64,000 bases of DNA from an uncultured Naasia sp. (lineage in GTDB: Bacteria; Actinomycetota; Actinomycetes; Actinomycetales; Microbacteriaceae), in assembly GCA_913778905.1 (NCBI GenBank), contig CAJYYA010000010.1, positions 434,001-498,000 of the forward strand, in the 5' to 3' direction. Under the pieces are notes generated by a model. That model was not told the DNA's origin, ran no database searches, and was given only the letters and a program-made list of their open reading frames with translations. The translations under genes were made by a program, and so were the position numbers. Of this stretch, positions 25,574 to 33,924 are shown one piece after another; the stretch's first letter is position 1, and each line of letters begins with the position of its first letter.

Positions 25574-27301
25574 GTGACGCAGAGCCGGGCCACCGACTAC
25601 GTGATTCCCGACGCGGAGAACACGCGCGCCCGCTACCGACGCATCCTGCGGTTCGCCGCCTGGCACCTCGCGGTGACCTGGTGGTACGAACTGTTCCTCC
25701 CCCGCATCGGGCTGACGAGCGTCGCCGAGCGCACACGGATCAGGCGCATGAAGATATTCGCGCGCCGCTTCTACGTGCTCGCCGTGGATCTCGGCGGCTT
25801 GATGATCAAGGTCGGCCAGTTTATGTCGTCGCGCCTCGATGTCCTCCCACCCGAGATCACGAAGGAGCTCGACGGACTGCAGGACGAGGTGCCGCCGGTC
25901 CCGTTCCACGCCATCCGTCAGCTGGCCGAGGCGGAACTCGGGACCTCTCTCGAGCGGGCTTACGCCTGGGTCAATGAGACCCCGATCGCGGCGGCCTCCC
26001 TGGGGCAAGCGCATCGGGCCCGGCTCTCCCCCGTCGATGCGGCCGATACGGGTCTACTCGACGTCGTCCTCAAGGTGCAGCGGCCCGGCATCGACACCAT
26101 TGTCGAGGTCGACCTCAAGGCGTTGCGTCGCGTCGGCCGCTGGCTCAGCCACGTGCGTCTCGTCTCCGACCGCGCGGACATGCCCGCGCTCGTCGAAGAG
26201 TTCGCCGTGACGAGTCTCGAGGAGATCGATTACCTCAATGAGGCAGCGAACTCCGAGACGTTCGCGGCTAATTTCGCCGACAACCCCCTGGTGGCCGTGC
26301 CCACCGTCGTATGGGAGCGGACGACCCGTCGCGTGCTGACGCTGGAAGACGTGACCGCCATCAAGGTCACCGACCACGAGGGGTTGCGCGCGGCCGGAGT
26401 AGATCCGGCTCTCGTCGCCCCCGTTTTCGCGTCCGTCATGTTCGACCAGATGTTCGAGCACGGTTTCTTCCACGCTGATCCGCATCCCGGCAACATCTTC
26501 GTCACGCCGGTGCCGCTCCCTGAGGACGCAGAACCCACGGAGGGAAGCCGCCCGTTCACGCTCACGTTCATCGACTTCGGGATGATGGGCACGGTTCCGG
26601 CCGGGACGCGCTCCGGTCTGCGCAAACTGCTCATCGCGGCGGCAGCACGTGACGGGAAGGGCCTCGTCGACGCGATCCGCGACATCGGCGTGCTCCTGCC
26701 CACGGCCGACACGGTTGAGCTGGAACGAGCGATGACCGAGCTGTTCTCCCGCTTCGGCGGCATGGGTTTCGCCGAGCTGCGCGAGGTCGACCCGCGGGAG
26801 TTCCGCGAGTTCGCGACGCAGTTCAACGACGTCGTCCGGTCGCTGCCATTCCAGCTGCCGGAGAACTTCCTGCTCGTCATTCGGGCCATGTCGCTGACAT
26901 CAGGGGTCTCGAGCGCTCTCGACGCGCGCTTCAACCTCTGGGACTCGGTCGAGCCGTATGCCCGTCAGCTGATCCGCGACGAACGCGGCAACCTGGTGGA
27001 GGACCTCGGCCGCCAGGCGCTGGACATCGCGGCGCTCACGATTCGACTACCCCGCCGACTGGACGGCCTCATCGACCGCGTGGAGGACGGATCGGTCGCG
27101 ATCCAGACCCCGCGTCTCGACCGTCAGGTGGCGGGACTCGACCGCACCCTGCGCCGATTGATCTCCGCGCTGCTATTCGGCGGCCTCATTCTGGCGGGAG
27201 CCATCACCCGCGCCGACGACGCGGTGCTGGGCACGGTGCTGATGGTCGGCTCCGCAATCCCGTTGCTGGCGGCCGTGCTCGGCGGGCGCCGCGGGGCGTA
27301 G
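25574..27301 (+). CDS. ABC1/UbiB atypical kinase family protein
   Basis: The 575-residue protein has the ABC1 (AarF/UbiB) signature: KVGQFMSSRLDVLPPEI near 78-95, an Ala-rich AAASLGQAHRARL loop, VVLKVQRPG, HGFFHADPHPGNIF and TFIDFGMMG. Two hydrophobic segments close the C-terminus (ALLFGGLILAGAI; TVLMVGSAIPLLAAVLGG). The family has a protein-kinase-like fold with ATPase activity linked to quinone or lipid metabolism at the membrane. The start is a GTG. It follows PadR on the same strand. A REP-like repeat array begins 35 bases after its stop. Confidence 0.93.
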   Translation: MTQSRATDYVIPDAENTRARYRRILRFAAWHLAVTWWYELFLPRIGLTSVAERTRIRRMKIFARRFYVLAVDLGGLMIKVGQFMSSRLDVLPPEITKELDGLQDEVPPVPFHAIRQLAEAELGTSLERAYAWVNETPIAAASLGQAHRARLSPVDAADTGLLDVVLKVQRPGIDTIVEVDLKALRRVGRWLSHVRLVSDRADMPALVEEFAVTSLEEIDYLNEAANSETFAANFADNPLVAVPTVVWERTTRRVLTLEDVTAIKVTDHEGLRAAGVDPALVAPVFASVMFDQMFEHGFFHADPHPGNIFVTPVPLPEDAEPTEGSRPFTLTFIDFGMMGTVPAGTRSGLRKLLIAAAARDGKGLVDAIRDIGVLLPTADTVELERAMTELFSRFGGMGFAELREVDPREFREFATQFNDVVRSLPFQLPENFLLVIRAMSLTSGVSSALDARFNLWDSVEPYARQLIRDERGNLVEDLGRQALDIAALTIRLPRRLDGLIDRVEDGSVAIQTPRLDRQVAGLDRTLRRLISALLFGGLILAGAITRADDAVLGTVLMVGSAIPLLAAVLGGRRGA

Positions 27302-27336
27302 GGGCAGTCGCCGCGGGCTACGTCGGTTGCCCTGCG

Positions 27337-27462
27337 TATCGCTTCGCTCAACGGGCGGGCCCTCCGCCCGTTGAGCGAAGCGAAATGAAGGAGGCCTCCC
27401 GCCCATTGAGCGAAGCGAAATGAAGGAGGCCCCCGCCAATTGAGCGAAGCGAAATGAAGGAG
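27337..27462. repeat. REP-like element: 20-bp inverted repeat plus three direct copies
   Basis: The unit TTGAGCGAAGCGAAATGAAG with a following GAG occurs at 27371, 27406 and 27440, spaced 35 and 34 bases. The first copy also pairs with an inverted copy upstream, giving a 20-bp perfect stem (27339-27358 with 27364-27383) with a five-base loop. It is the only visible content of the gap between the ABC1 gene and the convergent PspC gene. It may act as a terminator. Confidence 0.85.
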
Positions 27463-27541
27463 CAGTAGTAGCGCGAAAAGCCATGCTCCCGCGCTCGTTT
27501 CGCAACGGCCCTGGCGGTCCTCCTCAACGACCGGGTGCGCT

Positions 27542-27799
27542 TCAGGCAGTGGGGCGGCGGCGAGAGGCCAGCCAACGCTCGAGCGGGATGGAGCCGTCGG
27601 TCCAGGGGGTGACGATCCAGACCGCCACGTAGAGCACCCAGCCGATCACCGGAAGCAGGAACGACAGCAGAACGAGGAGGCGGATCAGCCACACGTTGGT
27701 CGTCACGCGGGCGGCAATACCTCCCGCGATGCCGCCGACGAGACGGGACGGGCCGCGGGTGAACCCGAGGCGACGGATCGAATCGAAGACGCGGTTCAT
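27542..27799 (-). CDS. PspC domain membrane protein
   Basis: The 85-residue protein begins MNRVFDSIRRLGFTRGPSRL, continues with VGGIAGGIAARV and two hydrophobic segments (NVWLIRLLVLLSFLLPVIGWVLYVAVWIV), then a basic tail. RGPxRxVGGIAGGIAxR followed by RLLVLL is the standard PspC pattern. PspC domains sense or respond to envelope stress. I start at ATG 27799; the frame is open to 27844 but family proteins begin at this Met. Confidence 0.88.
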   Translation of the reverse strand: MNRVFDSIRRLGFTRGPSRLVGGIAGGIAARVTTNVWLIRLLVLLSFLLPVIGWVLYVAVWIVTPWTDGSIPLERWLASRRRPTA

Positions 27800-27912
27800 G
27801 CGCCCGACTCTAGGCGCGTCGCCTGAGCCGAGTCTGGCCGGCACCTCGGTGTCTCGTTCAGGGCATCGGAGGGTTGGCGATCTAGCCTCGCAAGCCCGAC
27901 CGAGGAGGTCTG

Positions 27913-28230
27913 ATGCCTGTTCTTCGCACCCTCCGCGGCGTGCTTGCCGGCGCCGCGTTCATCAACGCCGTCCCGCACGGCTACGCCGCCATCACCGGCG
28001 CGCCGTTCCCCTCGCCGTTCGGCGATCCGCCCGGGCGGGGGAACTCGGCCCCGCCCGTCAACGCGGCCTGGAGTCTGGCCAACGTCGCACTCGGACGAGG
28101 CCTGTTGCGCGGGCCGCGCGGATCCCGCCCGCCTCTCGCCGCCGTCCTGGCAGGTGGGTTCGTGATGGCCGTCGCGCTTTCGTGGTTCTTCGGCCCGGAA
28201 GGCCCCAGCCGTCCGTCCCGACGGCGCTGA
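27913..28230 (+). CDS. Small hypothetical membrane protein
   Basis: The 105-residue protein has an N-terminal hydrophobic segment (LRGVLAGAAFINAVPHGYAA), a Pro/Gly-rich loop (FPSPFGDPPGRGNSAPP), a second helix and a third hydrophobic segment (AAVLAGGFVMAVALSWFFG) with a basic tail. The ATG is preceded by GAGGAGG. I do not recognise the family. It is divergent from PspC and convergent with the DUF2945 gene, sharing a terminator hairpin with it. Confidence 0.65.
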   Translation: MPVLRTLRGVLAGAAFINAVPHGYAAITGAPFPSPFGDPPGRGNSAPPVNAAWSLANVALGRGLLRGPRGSRPPLAAVLAGGFVMAVALSWFFGPEGPSRPSRRR

Positions 28231-28347
28231 CCGGACCCCTCTCCTGACAGCCGGCCTCGTGCCGGAGAACCGCCTGCCGAGCGGCAGGGGGATGCTCGCA
28301 AGCGGCGGATGTTCATCGGATCGGACGGACCGTCGGTGCCGAAACAA

Positions 28348-28387
28348 GAGAAGAGCCGGTCCCCGCTGGACGGGCCCGGCTCTTCTC
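28348..28387. terminator. Bidirectional hairpin terminator
   Basis: A 12-bp perfect stem (28348-28359 with 28376-28387) surrounds a 16-base GC-rich loop. It lies between the plus-strand membrane protein gene and the end of the minus-strand DUF2945 gene. Confidence 0.75.
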
Positions 28388-28404
28388 GCGATGACGGCTG
28401 AAAG

Positions 28405-28617
28405 CTACTTCTTGTCGAGCGCCTCGGCCTTGTGCACGGCTTCGCCGCCGCTCTTCTCGCTCTTCACCAGGTACTGCGGCTCGTCCTTCGAGGCCTTGAC
28501 CTTGCGGCCCGCCTCTTCGGTCTCGGAGGTGATCTTCTTCTCGACCTCGCCCTCGGCCTCACCACCGTGAGACTTCCAGGTGACGTGGTCGCCCTTCTTG
28601 ATGTTGTCGTCGCTCAT
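28405..28617 (-). CDS. DUF2945 / HVA1 (TUDOR-like) family protein
   Basis: The 70-residue hydrophilic protein reads MSDDNIKKGDHVTWKSHGGE, then a GEV...KITSET strand and KASKDEPQYLVKSEKSG, ending KAEALDKK. The KGDxVxWxSHGG...G.V..KIT pattern and the PQYxVKSEKSG strand identify the HVA1/DUF2945 family of small beta-barrel proteins. Its function in bacteria is not established. The ATG at 28617 is the only sensible start. Confidence 0.9.
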   Translation of the reverse strand: MSDDNIKKGDHVTWKSHGGEAEGEVEKKITSETEEAGRKVKASKDEPQYLVKSEKSGGEAVHKAEALDKK

Positions 28618-28740
28618 GAGGCGAACGTATGCCGCCGGCGTGGGGTGCGGCTGGGGATCAGGGGATGTTCGGGGGGTCTTCAGCGGGTTGTGAGGGTGGC
28701 TCAGGGGGCGTCGTGCGAGGGCGGCGGATGTGGGCCGGGC

Positions 28741-28827
28741 CTCGATACGCTTCGATACTCGGCCGGTCTCGATACGGCGTGCTTCGCGGCACCTACTCGA
28801 CCTCCGGGGCTCAGCCGGCCTCGACCG
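28741..28827. repeat. REP-like dispersed element
   Basis: The stretch has CTCGATACG twice (28741 and again around 28768) and the core ACCTACTCGACCTCCGG at 28791-28807. The same core with one change (GCCTACTCGACCTCCGG) occurs at 48053-48069. The segment lies in a non-coding gap of about 220 bases between the DUF2945 and M29 aminopeptidase genes. Confidence 0.65.
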
Positions 28828-28838
28828 GGCACGGGCCC

Positions 28839-29939
28839 TCAGACGGCTAGGGGACGGGCGACCGCGGCAGCCTGAAGAGGCGGCTGGACGACGCCTTCGA
28901 GGATCAGGTCGTCCCCGCCGACCCGGAGGGTGCCGCCAGCGCGGAGGTCCTTGACGATGTCCCAATGCAACGCCGACTCGTTGACGCCGCCGCACTGCGG
29001 GTAGGCGCGGCCGAGCGCGATGTGCACGGTGCCGAGTATCTTCTCGTCGATCAGCAGATCGCCCGTCGAGGTCGCGAGCGCCGCGTTGGTGCCGATCCCG
29101 AGCTCGCCGACGCGACGGGATCCGCCATCCGTGTCGAGCAGTAGACGAACGAACTCGAGGCCCTCGGCTGCGTCCTCCCGCACGACACTTCCGTCGGCGA
29201 ACTCCAATTCGAGGTCGCGGACCTTCACGCCTGCGAACGAGAAAACGCCCGGGAAGCGGATCACCCCCGTCACCCCACCCTCGAGCGGCGCTGTCGCGAT
29301 CTCCCCATCGGGCCAGTTCGCCTCTCCCGAGAACGCAACCCATCGACGACCGGCGACGGGCAGTTCGAGACGACCCCACTCGTCCTCGATGACCACGGTC
29401 GAGGCGGGCTCGAGAGCCGAGCACAGGGTGTTCATCCGAGTGGCCGCCTCAGACCAGTCCGCGTCGAAGGAGGCCGCCCACTCGCGCAGCAGCACGTCCG
29501 CGTCGAGCCCCATCGCCGCCGCCCACTCGGGCGAGGGCACACGAACGAGCGCCCACCGGGTGCCCTGCCACCGCATGGTCGAGATAATGCCGCGACCGTG
29601 GCGTAGCGCTGCGATGCGTGCGGGATCGGCGTCGACGACGGGCGAGGTCATCGCGCGGAACGACACGTGCACGTCCGACCACTCCATGGCGGCGGCTTCG
29701 AGCGGCGGCGCCTGCTCGAGGAGGGCCGGATCGGCGGACCTCAGTGCGCTCGCATCGAAGCGCTCGTCGGTCGCGACGACCTGGGGCAGCGCTCCCCGCG
29801 CCCAGCACTCGTCGACGAACGCGGCGACCGCATCCATCGCCGAGACGTCGGTGAAGAAGACCGACACCCTGTCGCCGCTCGCCACGGAGACGCCGTCGGC
29901 GACCAGTCGGCTGATAGTGGCCCAATCGATGATGGTCAT
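28839..29939 (-). CDS. M29 family aminopeptidase
   Basis: The 366-residue protein shows the M29 metal site toward the C-terminus: GELGIGTNAAL, LLIDEKILGTVHIALGRAYP, GGVNESALHWDIVKDL and GGDDLILEG supply the Glu, His, Tyr and Asp ligands. The N-terminal half (GDRVSVFFTDVSAM; LPQVVATDERFDASAL) is the family's usual alpha/beta domain. Length is close to the typical 370-410. It should release N-terminal residues from peptides in the cytosol. Its ATG overlaps the stop of the sugar kinase (ATGA), making it the last gene of the sugar operon, which is an unexpected place for a peptidase. Confidence 0.9.
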   Translation of the reverse strand: MTIIDWATISRLVADGVSVASGDRVSVFFTDVSAMDAVAAFVDECWARGALPQVVATDERFDASALRSADPALLEQAPPLEAAAMEWSDVHVSFRAMTSPVVDADPARIAALRHGRGIISTMRWQGTRWALVRVPSPEWAAAMGLDADVLLREWAASFDADWSEAATRMNTLCSALEPASTVVIEDEWGRLELPVAGRRWVAFSGEANWPDGEIATAPLEGGVTGVIRFPGVFSFAGVKVRDLELEFADGSVVREDAAEGLEFVRLLLDTDGGSRRVGELGIGTNAALATSTGDLLIDEKILGTVHIALGRAYPQCGGVNESALHWDIVKDLRAGGTLRVGGDDLILEGVVQPPLQAAAVARPLAV

Positions 29940-31429
29940 ACCCGGGGAGCCCGTCTGTGCTGGAGGTCGGAGAGCGCCGTATAGAGCGCGGTGAAGTCGG
30001 CGTGGTCGGCGCGGAGCCGCTCCTGCGACCCGGCGTCCGGTCGGACGGTGGTGCGGATGCTCGTCCATCCGGCGGCCTCGGTCGGGGAGACTATGGCCCC
30101 GACGCCGATCGCCGCGAGGACGGCGTCGCCGAACGCACCGCCGGCACTGTCGGCGACGTCCTGGTCGAGCCCCGTCACGGTCGAGACGGTGCCGAGGATG
30201 AACGGGTTCCGGGTCGCTCCGCCGATCGCCGTGACTCTCGACACCGGCGCGGCTGCCTCCTCGAAGGCCGCGATGGCCGCAGCGATCGAGTGGCCCACCC
30301 CTTCGAGCACGGCGCGCGCCATGTCAGCGCGGGTGTGCTCGAGGCCGAGGCCGATCAGGGCGCCCCGGCTCAGCGGGTCCTGGAACGGGGTCCGCTCCCC
30401 CGCGAAGTGCGGCAGCGCGAGCACCCCACGGGCGCCGGGCTCCGACTCCGCGGCCAGCTCGACGAGCGCGGCGAACGTCGCCCCGTCATCGGCCTCGGTG
30501 AGCGCGAGCAGGTCGGCGAGCCAGCGTGTGGCCGTACCGGCGGTCGAGGTGCCGGCGGCGAGCACGTAAGTGCCCGGGAACACGAACGGCGCACTCCACA
30601 GCTTCGGGTGCACGCGCAGCGACTCCCCGACACGGATGAAGTAGCCGCTCGAGCCGTACATGGCCATGAGCTGCCCCTCGGCGACGACACCCGACCCGAC
30701 GGCCTCGGCCGGCGCATCCGTGGTGCCGATGATGACCGGCGTGCCGACCGGGATCCCGGTCTCGCGCGACGCCGCCGCAGTAGTCGGCCCGGCGATATCG
30801 GTGGCCCAGCCGAGACGCGGCAGGCGCTCGACGTCGATGAAGTCCTCGCACCCCGTCACGTCCCAGCGCGCTTCGGCCAGGTCGTAGAGCGGGTGGAAGT
30901 AGCCGGCGGTGCCGTGGTCGATGGTGACCTCACCCGTCAGCTTCGCGACGAGAAACGACTGGCTCGTCATGAACCAGCGCGCCTCTCGCCAGACATCCGG
31001 CTCTTCGTCCGCGAGCCAGGCGATCTTCGGTCCCGCCGACTGACTCGTCAACGTGTTCCCTGTACGGCGGAGGATCTCGTCCTCACCGAGCGCGGACGTG
31101 ATGCGCTCGATCTGCGCGGTCGCACGCGTGTCGATGCCGTAGAGGATCCCGGGACGGAGAGGTGCGAGGTCGGCGTCGGTTGCGACGACGCACGGCCCGA
31201 TCGCACTGACTCCGACGCCCGCGAGGTCGCGGGCGTCGAGGTGGGCGGTCAGCTCGCGAGCAATCGCGACGACGTCCGCCCACCACACCTCCAGCGGGTG
31301 CTGCTCGACGTGGCCCGGCGCCGGCGTGGAGATCCCATGCCGACGCCGCGCCTCCGCGACGACCTCGCCGTGCGCGTCGACCAGCACCCCCTTGCTCTCG
31401 AAGGTGCCGACATCGATGCCGAGGAACAC
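29936..31429 (-). CDS. FGGY family carbohydrate kinase (xylulokinase-like)
   Basis: The 497-residue protein begins MFLGIDVGTFESKGVLVDAH, the phosphate-1 loop of FGGY kinases. GYFHPLYDL, TTDAPAEAVGSG and GGATRNPFILGTVSTVTG mark the substrate and adenosine regions. It should phosphorylate a ketose or polyol with ATP. The start is a GTG two bases after the BtpA stop; it overlaps the M29 gene at its end. The frame is open far upstream but only as arginine-rich antisense of BtpA. Substrate cannot be told from sequence; a ketose is likely from the operon. Confidence 0.9.
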   Translation of the reverse strand: MFLGIDVGTFESKGVLVDAHGEVVAEARRRHGISTPAPGHVEQHPLEVWWADVVAIARELTAHLDARDLAGVGVSAIGPCVVATDADLAPLRPGILYGIDTRATAQIERITSALGEDEILRRTGNTLTSQSAGPKIAWLADEEPDVWREARWFMTSQSFLVAKLTGEVTIDHGTAGYFHPLYDLAEARWDVTGCEDFIDVERLPRLGWATDIAGPTTAAASRETGIPVGTPVIIGTTDAPAEAVGSGVVAEGQLMAMYGSSGYFIRVGESLRVHPKLWSAPFVFPGTYVLAAGTSTAGTATRWLADLLALTEADDGATFAALVELAAESEPGARGVLALPHFAGERTPFQDPLSRGALIGLGLEHTRADMARAVLEGVGHSIAAAIAAFEEAAAPVSRVTAIGGATRNPFILGTVSTVTGLDQDVADSAGGAFGDAVLAAIGVGAIVSPTEAAGWTSIRTTVRPDAGSQERLRADHADFTALYTALSDLQHRRAPRV

Positions 31430-31431
31430 TG

Positions 31432-32313
31432 TCAGCGGACGCCCTTGGCGACGCTCATGAGGTCGCGCACGCGCGCCACATCGGCGTCGTTCTCGAACTT
31501 GCCGTCCTTCTTGAAGAACGTGCCGACGATCGCGGCATCCGCGAACTGCATGCTCTCGGTGAGGGTGTCGGGCCGGACGCCCGTGTTGACGAAGACCGGC
31601 ACGGCGGACGCGTGCTCCTTGACCGTCTTGAGGGTCGACGTGTCGGTGGGTGCCCCGGCAGTCAGGCCCGAGACGCAGAGGCCGTCGGGTACGCAGTTGA
31701 ACACCGTCGAGCGGGTCAGCTGCGCGAGGTCGCGGTCGGCCACGTAGGCGGCGGCCTCGGGGACGATGTTGAAGAGCAGCTTCACATCGCTGCCGGAGAC
31801 GGCCACACGGTGGCGCGCGGTGCGGCCGACATTGGTGTTCCACATACCGAAGTCGCTCGCGTAGACACCCGTGAAGACCTCGCGCACGAAGGACGCGCCC
31901 GTGGCCACGGCCAGGTCGATCGAGGCGACTGCGTCCCACAGCACGTTGACACCGAACGGCACCGCCAGCTCGCTGCGGATCTCGCCCACGATGCGAGCCA
32001 TGCTGATCGCCGTGATCGGCTCGGTCTGGGTGAGATACGGGAGGCTGAACTCGTTGGAGATGAGGATGCCGTCGACCCCGCCCTCCTGCAGCGCGGTGAT
32101 CTCGCGGCGGGCGTGCGCGAGAATCGCGTCCATCCCGCCCGCGGCGTCGTAGCCGGGGTCTCCGGGCAGTGCCGGGAGGTGGCACATGCCGATGATGGGC
32201 TTGGAGACCGGGAAGACGTCGTCGAGCCAGGTAGTCACAGGGGTAGTCCGCCTTGTCGTGTTGCTGTTGTCGGAAGGTGTGGTCAGGGTGGGGGCCGCGT
32301 CGGTCAGGGTCAC
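31432..32313 (-). CDS. BtpA/SgcQ family TIM-barrel protein
   Basis: The 293-residue protein has IGMCHLPALPGDPGY, GVDGILISNEFSLPY, VNVLWDAVASIDLA, SFVREVFTGVYASDFG and VFVNTGVRPDTL, the conserved strands of BtpA/SgcQ. The family is often found in carbohydrate operons and its reaction is not firmly known. The GTG start overlaps the DhaL stop (GTGA). A second start at a GTG giving TTWLDDVFP about 25 codons later would remove a Thr/Ser-rich extension. Cotranscribed with the kinases. Confidence 0.9.
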   Translation of the reverse strand: MTLTDAAPTLTTPSDNSNTTRRTTPVTTWLDDVFPVSKPIIGMCHLPALPGDPGYDAAGGMDAILAHARREITALQEGGVDGILISNEFSLPYLTQTEPITAISMARIVGEIRSELAVPFGVNVLWDAVASIDLAVATGASFVREVFTGVYASDFGMWNTNVGRTARHRVAVSGSDVKLLFNIVPEAAAYVADRDLAQLTRSTVFNCVPDGLCVSGLTAGAPTDTSTLKTVKEHASAVPVFVNTGVRPDTLTESMQFADAAIVGTFFKKDGKFENDADVARVRDLMSVAKGVR

Positions 32314-32921
32314 TGCGCCGAGCGCCAGGCCTCGAGGAAGCGCAGCAGAGCCGTCGCTCCGGGATCGGGTATCCCGACGCTGCGCTCCTGCAACCAGGAG
32401 GCCCGCCCGCGGCGGGACTGCATCGGCGTCGTCCGTTCGACGGCGTCGGCGGCCGCCGTGATGGCGGCGTCGATCGCCGAGCCCGCGTCGGTCGGCCCGC
32501 GGAGAGACTCGGCGACGGCCGCGAGCCCGTCGTAGATCGTCTTGTCCCCGAGCTGCGTCTTGCCGCGCTGGGCGATGTTGTCGGCCGCCGCAGCGGTGAA
32601 GGCGCGGGCGTCGGCGACGGTCACATCCGTCGTGTCGGCCCAGGTCTTGGATCCGGCAAGCAGGGCGCCCGCGACGAGCGCGGCCATGGTCGAGGGGTTC
32701 GCGTTGGCGAACGCCTTGGCCGAGGCGCGGGCGATGTCGGTCGGGGTCGCGCTGTCCTCGAGGGCACTCAGGGCCTCGATCACGGCGACGGATCCGCTCT
32801 TCACCGTGATTCCGAGGTCGCCGTCACCCAGCTGGGCGTCGAGGTCACGCAGTTCGTCGGCCGACTCGATGAGAACGGTCAACGTCGCGGTCAGGCGGGC
32901 GCGCAGATCTCCGCTCTGCAT
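32310..32921 (-). CDS. dhaL: DhaL-like (DAK2) ATP-binding subunit
   Basis: The 203-residue protein has the DAK2 core: DLDAQLGDGDLGITV near residues 27-41 binds Mg-ATP through the Asp residues, then NANPSTMAALVAGALL, and GDKTIYDGL with AVERTTPMQSRRGRASWL. It provides the nucleotide-binding domain acting with DhaK next door. Here DhaK and DhaL are separate but no DhaM phosphotransfer gene is visible, so direct use of ATP is more likely than PEP-dependent transfer. Its start is one base from the DhaK stop. The substrate may be a ketotetrose or ketopentose instead of dihydroxyacetone. Confidence 0.88.
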   Translation of the reverse strand: MQSGDLRARLTATLTVLIESADELRDLDAQLGDGDLGITVKSGSVAVIEALSALEDSATPTDIARASAKAFANANPSTMAALVAGALLAGSKTWADTTDVTVADARAFTAAAADNIAQRGKTQLGDKTIYDGLAAVAESLRGPTDAGSAIDAAITAAADAVERTTPMQSRRGRASWLQERSVGIPDPGATALLRFLEAWRSAQ

Positions 32922-32922
32922 G

Positions 32923-33924
32923 TCAGCCCTCCCCGAAGAACGGCGAGCGGGCCGGAGCGTTCAGCAGCGCGAGACGGTCGTCGTCGAGCTCGAGCAGCGA
33001 GATCGAGGCGCCCGCCATCTCGAGACTGGTCGCGAATTCGCCGATGTAGCGCCTCTCGATGGTGATGCCCTGCTCGGTGAGGATCTGATGCGTGCGCCGG
33101 AAGAGCACGTACAGCTCCTCCAGCGGCGTCGCGCCGAGACCGTTGACGAGCACGGCGACGCGGGCGCCGCTCGTGAGCCCCAGGTCGTCGATCAGCGGTT
33201 GCACGAGGTGGTCGGCGATCTCGTCGGCGGTCTCCAGTGGGCCACGGCGGATGCCGGGTTCACCGTGGATGCCGATCCCGATCTCCATCTCGCCGTCGGG
33301 CAGCTCGAAGCTCGGCTTGCCCGTGGTCGGCAGGATGGTCGGCGCGAGGCCGATGCCCATCGTCGCGGTGTGCTCGACCACGTCCTCCGCGATCGCGGCG
33401 ACCTGCTCGAGCGAGTCGCCCCGCTCGGCTGCGGCGCCGGCGGCCTTGTAGGCGAAGAAGATGCCCGCGACACCGCGGCGGTCGAGCTTGCGCTCGTTCG
33501 GCTGGCTGGCGACGTCGTCGCGGCCCAGCACGGTCGCAGTCGGGATGTCCTCGAGGTCGGCGAGATCCGCGGCGAGATCGAAGTTCAGCACATCGCCGCC
33601 GTAGTTGCCGTAGAGGTAGAGCACCCCGGCTCCGCCGTCGACTGCCTTCGTGGCCTCGAAGATCTGCTCCGAACTCGGCGAGCTGAAGACGTTGCCGATC
33701 GCGACGCCCGAACACAGACCGGCGCCGACGTATCCCTTGAACAGCGGCAGGTGACCGGACCCGCCGCCCGTGACGATCCCGACGTGACCCGCGACGGGCG
33801 CATCGGCGCGTACCAGCACCCGGGCGTCGTCGCCGGGGGTCGTCACCAGGTCGGGGTGGGCGAGCAGGATGCCTTCGACGAACTCGTCGACGAACGCCTC
33901 CGGCGTGTTGATGATCTTCCTCAT
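32923..33924 (-). CDS. dhaK: DhaK-like ketose-binding kinase subunit
   Basis: The 333-residue protein starts MRKIINTPEAFVDEFVEGIL and has GIVTGGGSGHLPLFKGYVG near 48-66, FDLAADLADLEDI and IGIGIHGEPGIRR, where the His binds the carbonyl substrate covalently. VLVNGLGATPLEELYVLFRR completes the fold. Length matches DhaK. It is coupled to the permease upstream (ATGA) and DhaL downstream. By family it phosphorylates dihydroxyacetone or related short ketoses such as erythrulose; the partner import system suggests an external sugar or polyol. Confidence 0.92.
   Translation of the reverse strand: MRKIINTPEAFVDEFVEGILLAHPDLVTTPGDDARVLVRADAPVAGHVGIVTGGGSGHLPLFKGYVGAGLCSGVAIGNVFSSPSSEQIFEATKAVDGGAGVLYLYGNYGGDVLNFDLAADLADLEDIPTATVLGRDDVASQPNERKLDRRGVAGIFFAYKAAGAAAERGDSLEQVAAIAEDVVEHTATMGIGLAPTILPTTGKPSFELPDGEMEIGIGIHGEPGIRRGPLETADEIADHLVQPLIDDLGLTSGARVAVLVNGLGATPLEELYVLFRRTHQILTEQGITIERRYIGEFATSLEMAGASISLLELDDDRLALLNAPARSPFFGEG

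Noticed and set aside
27371-27462. Three regularly spaced repeats as a CRISPR array
   Set aside because: Spacers of 11-12 bases are too short, one copy forms a hairpin with an inverted copy, and no cas gene is near.
29957-31747. 596-codon open frame on the plus strand
   Set aside because: It is antisense to the FGGY kinase and BtpA genes, is extremely rich in Arg, Gly and Glu and has no domain; high GC leaves long empty frames.
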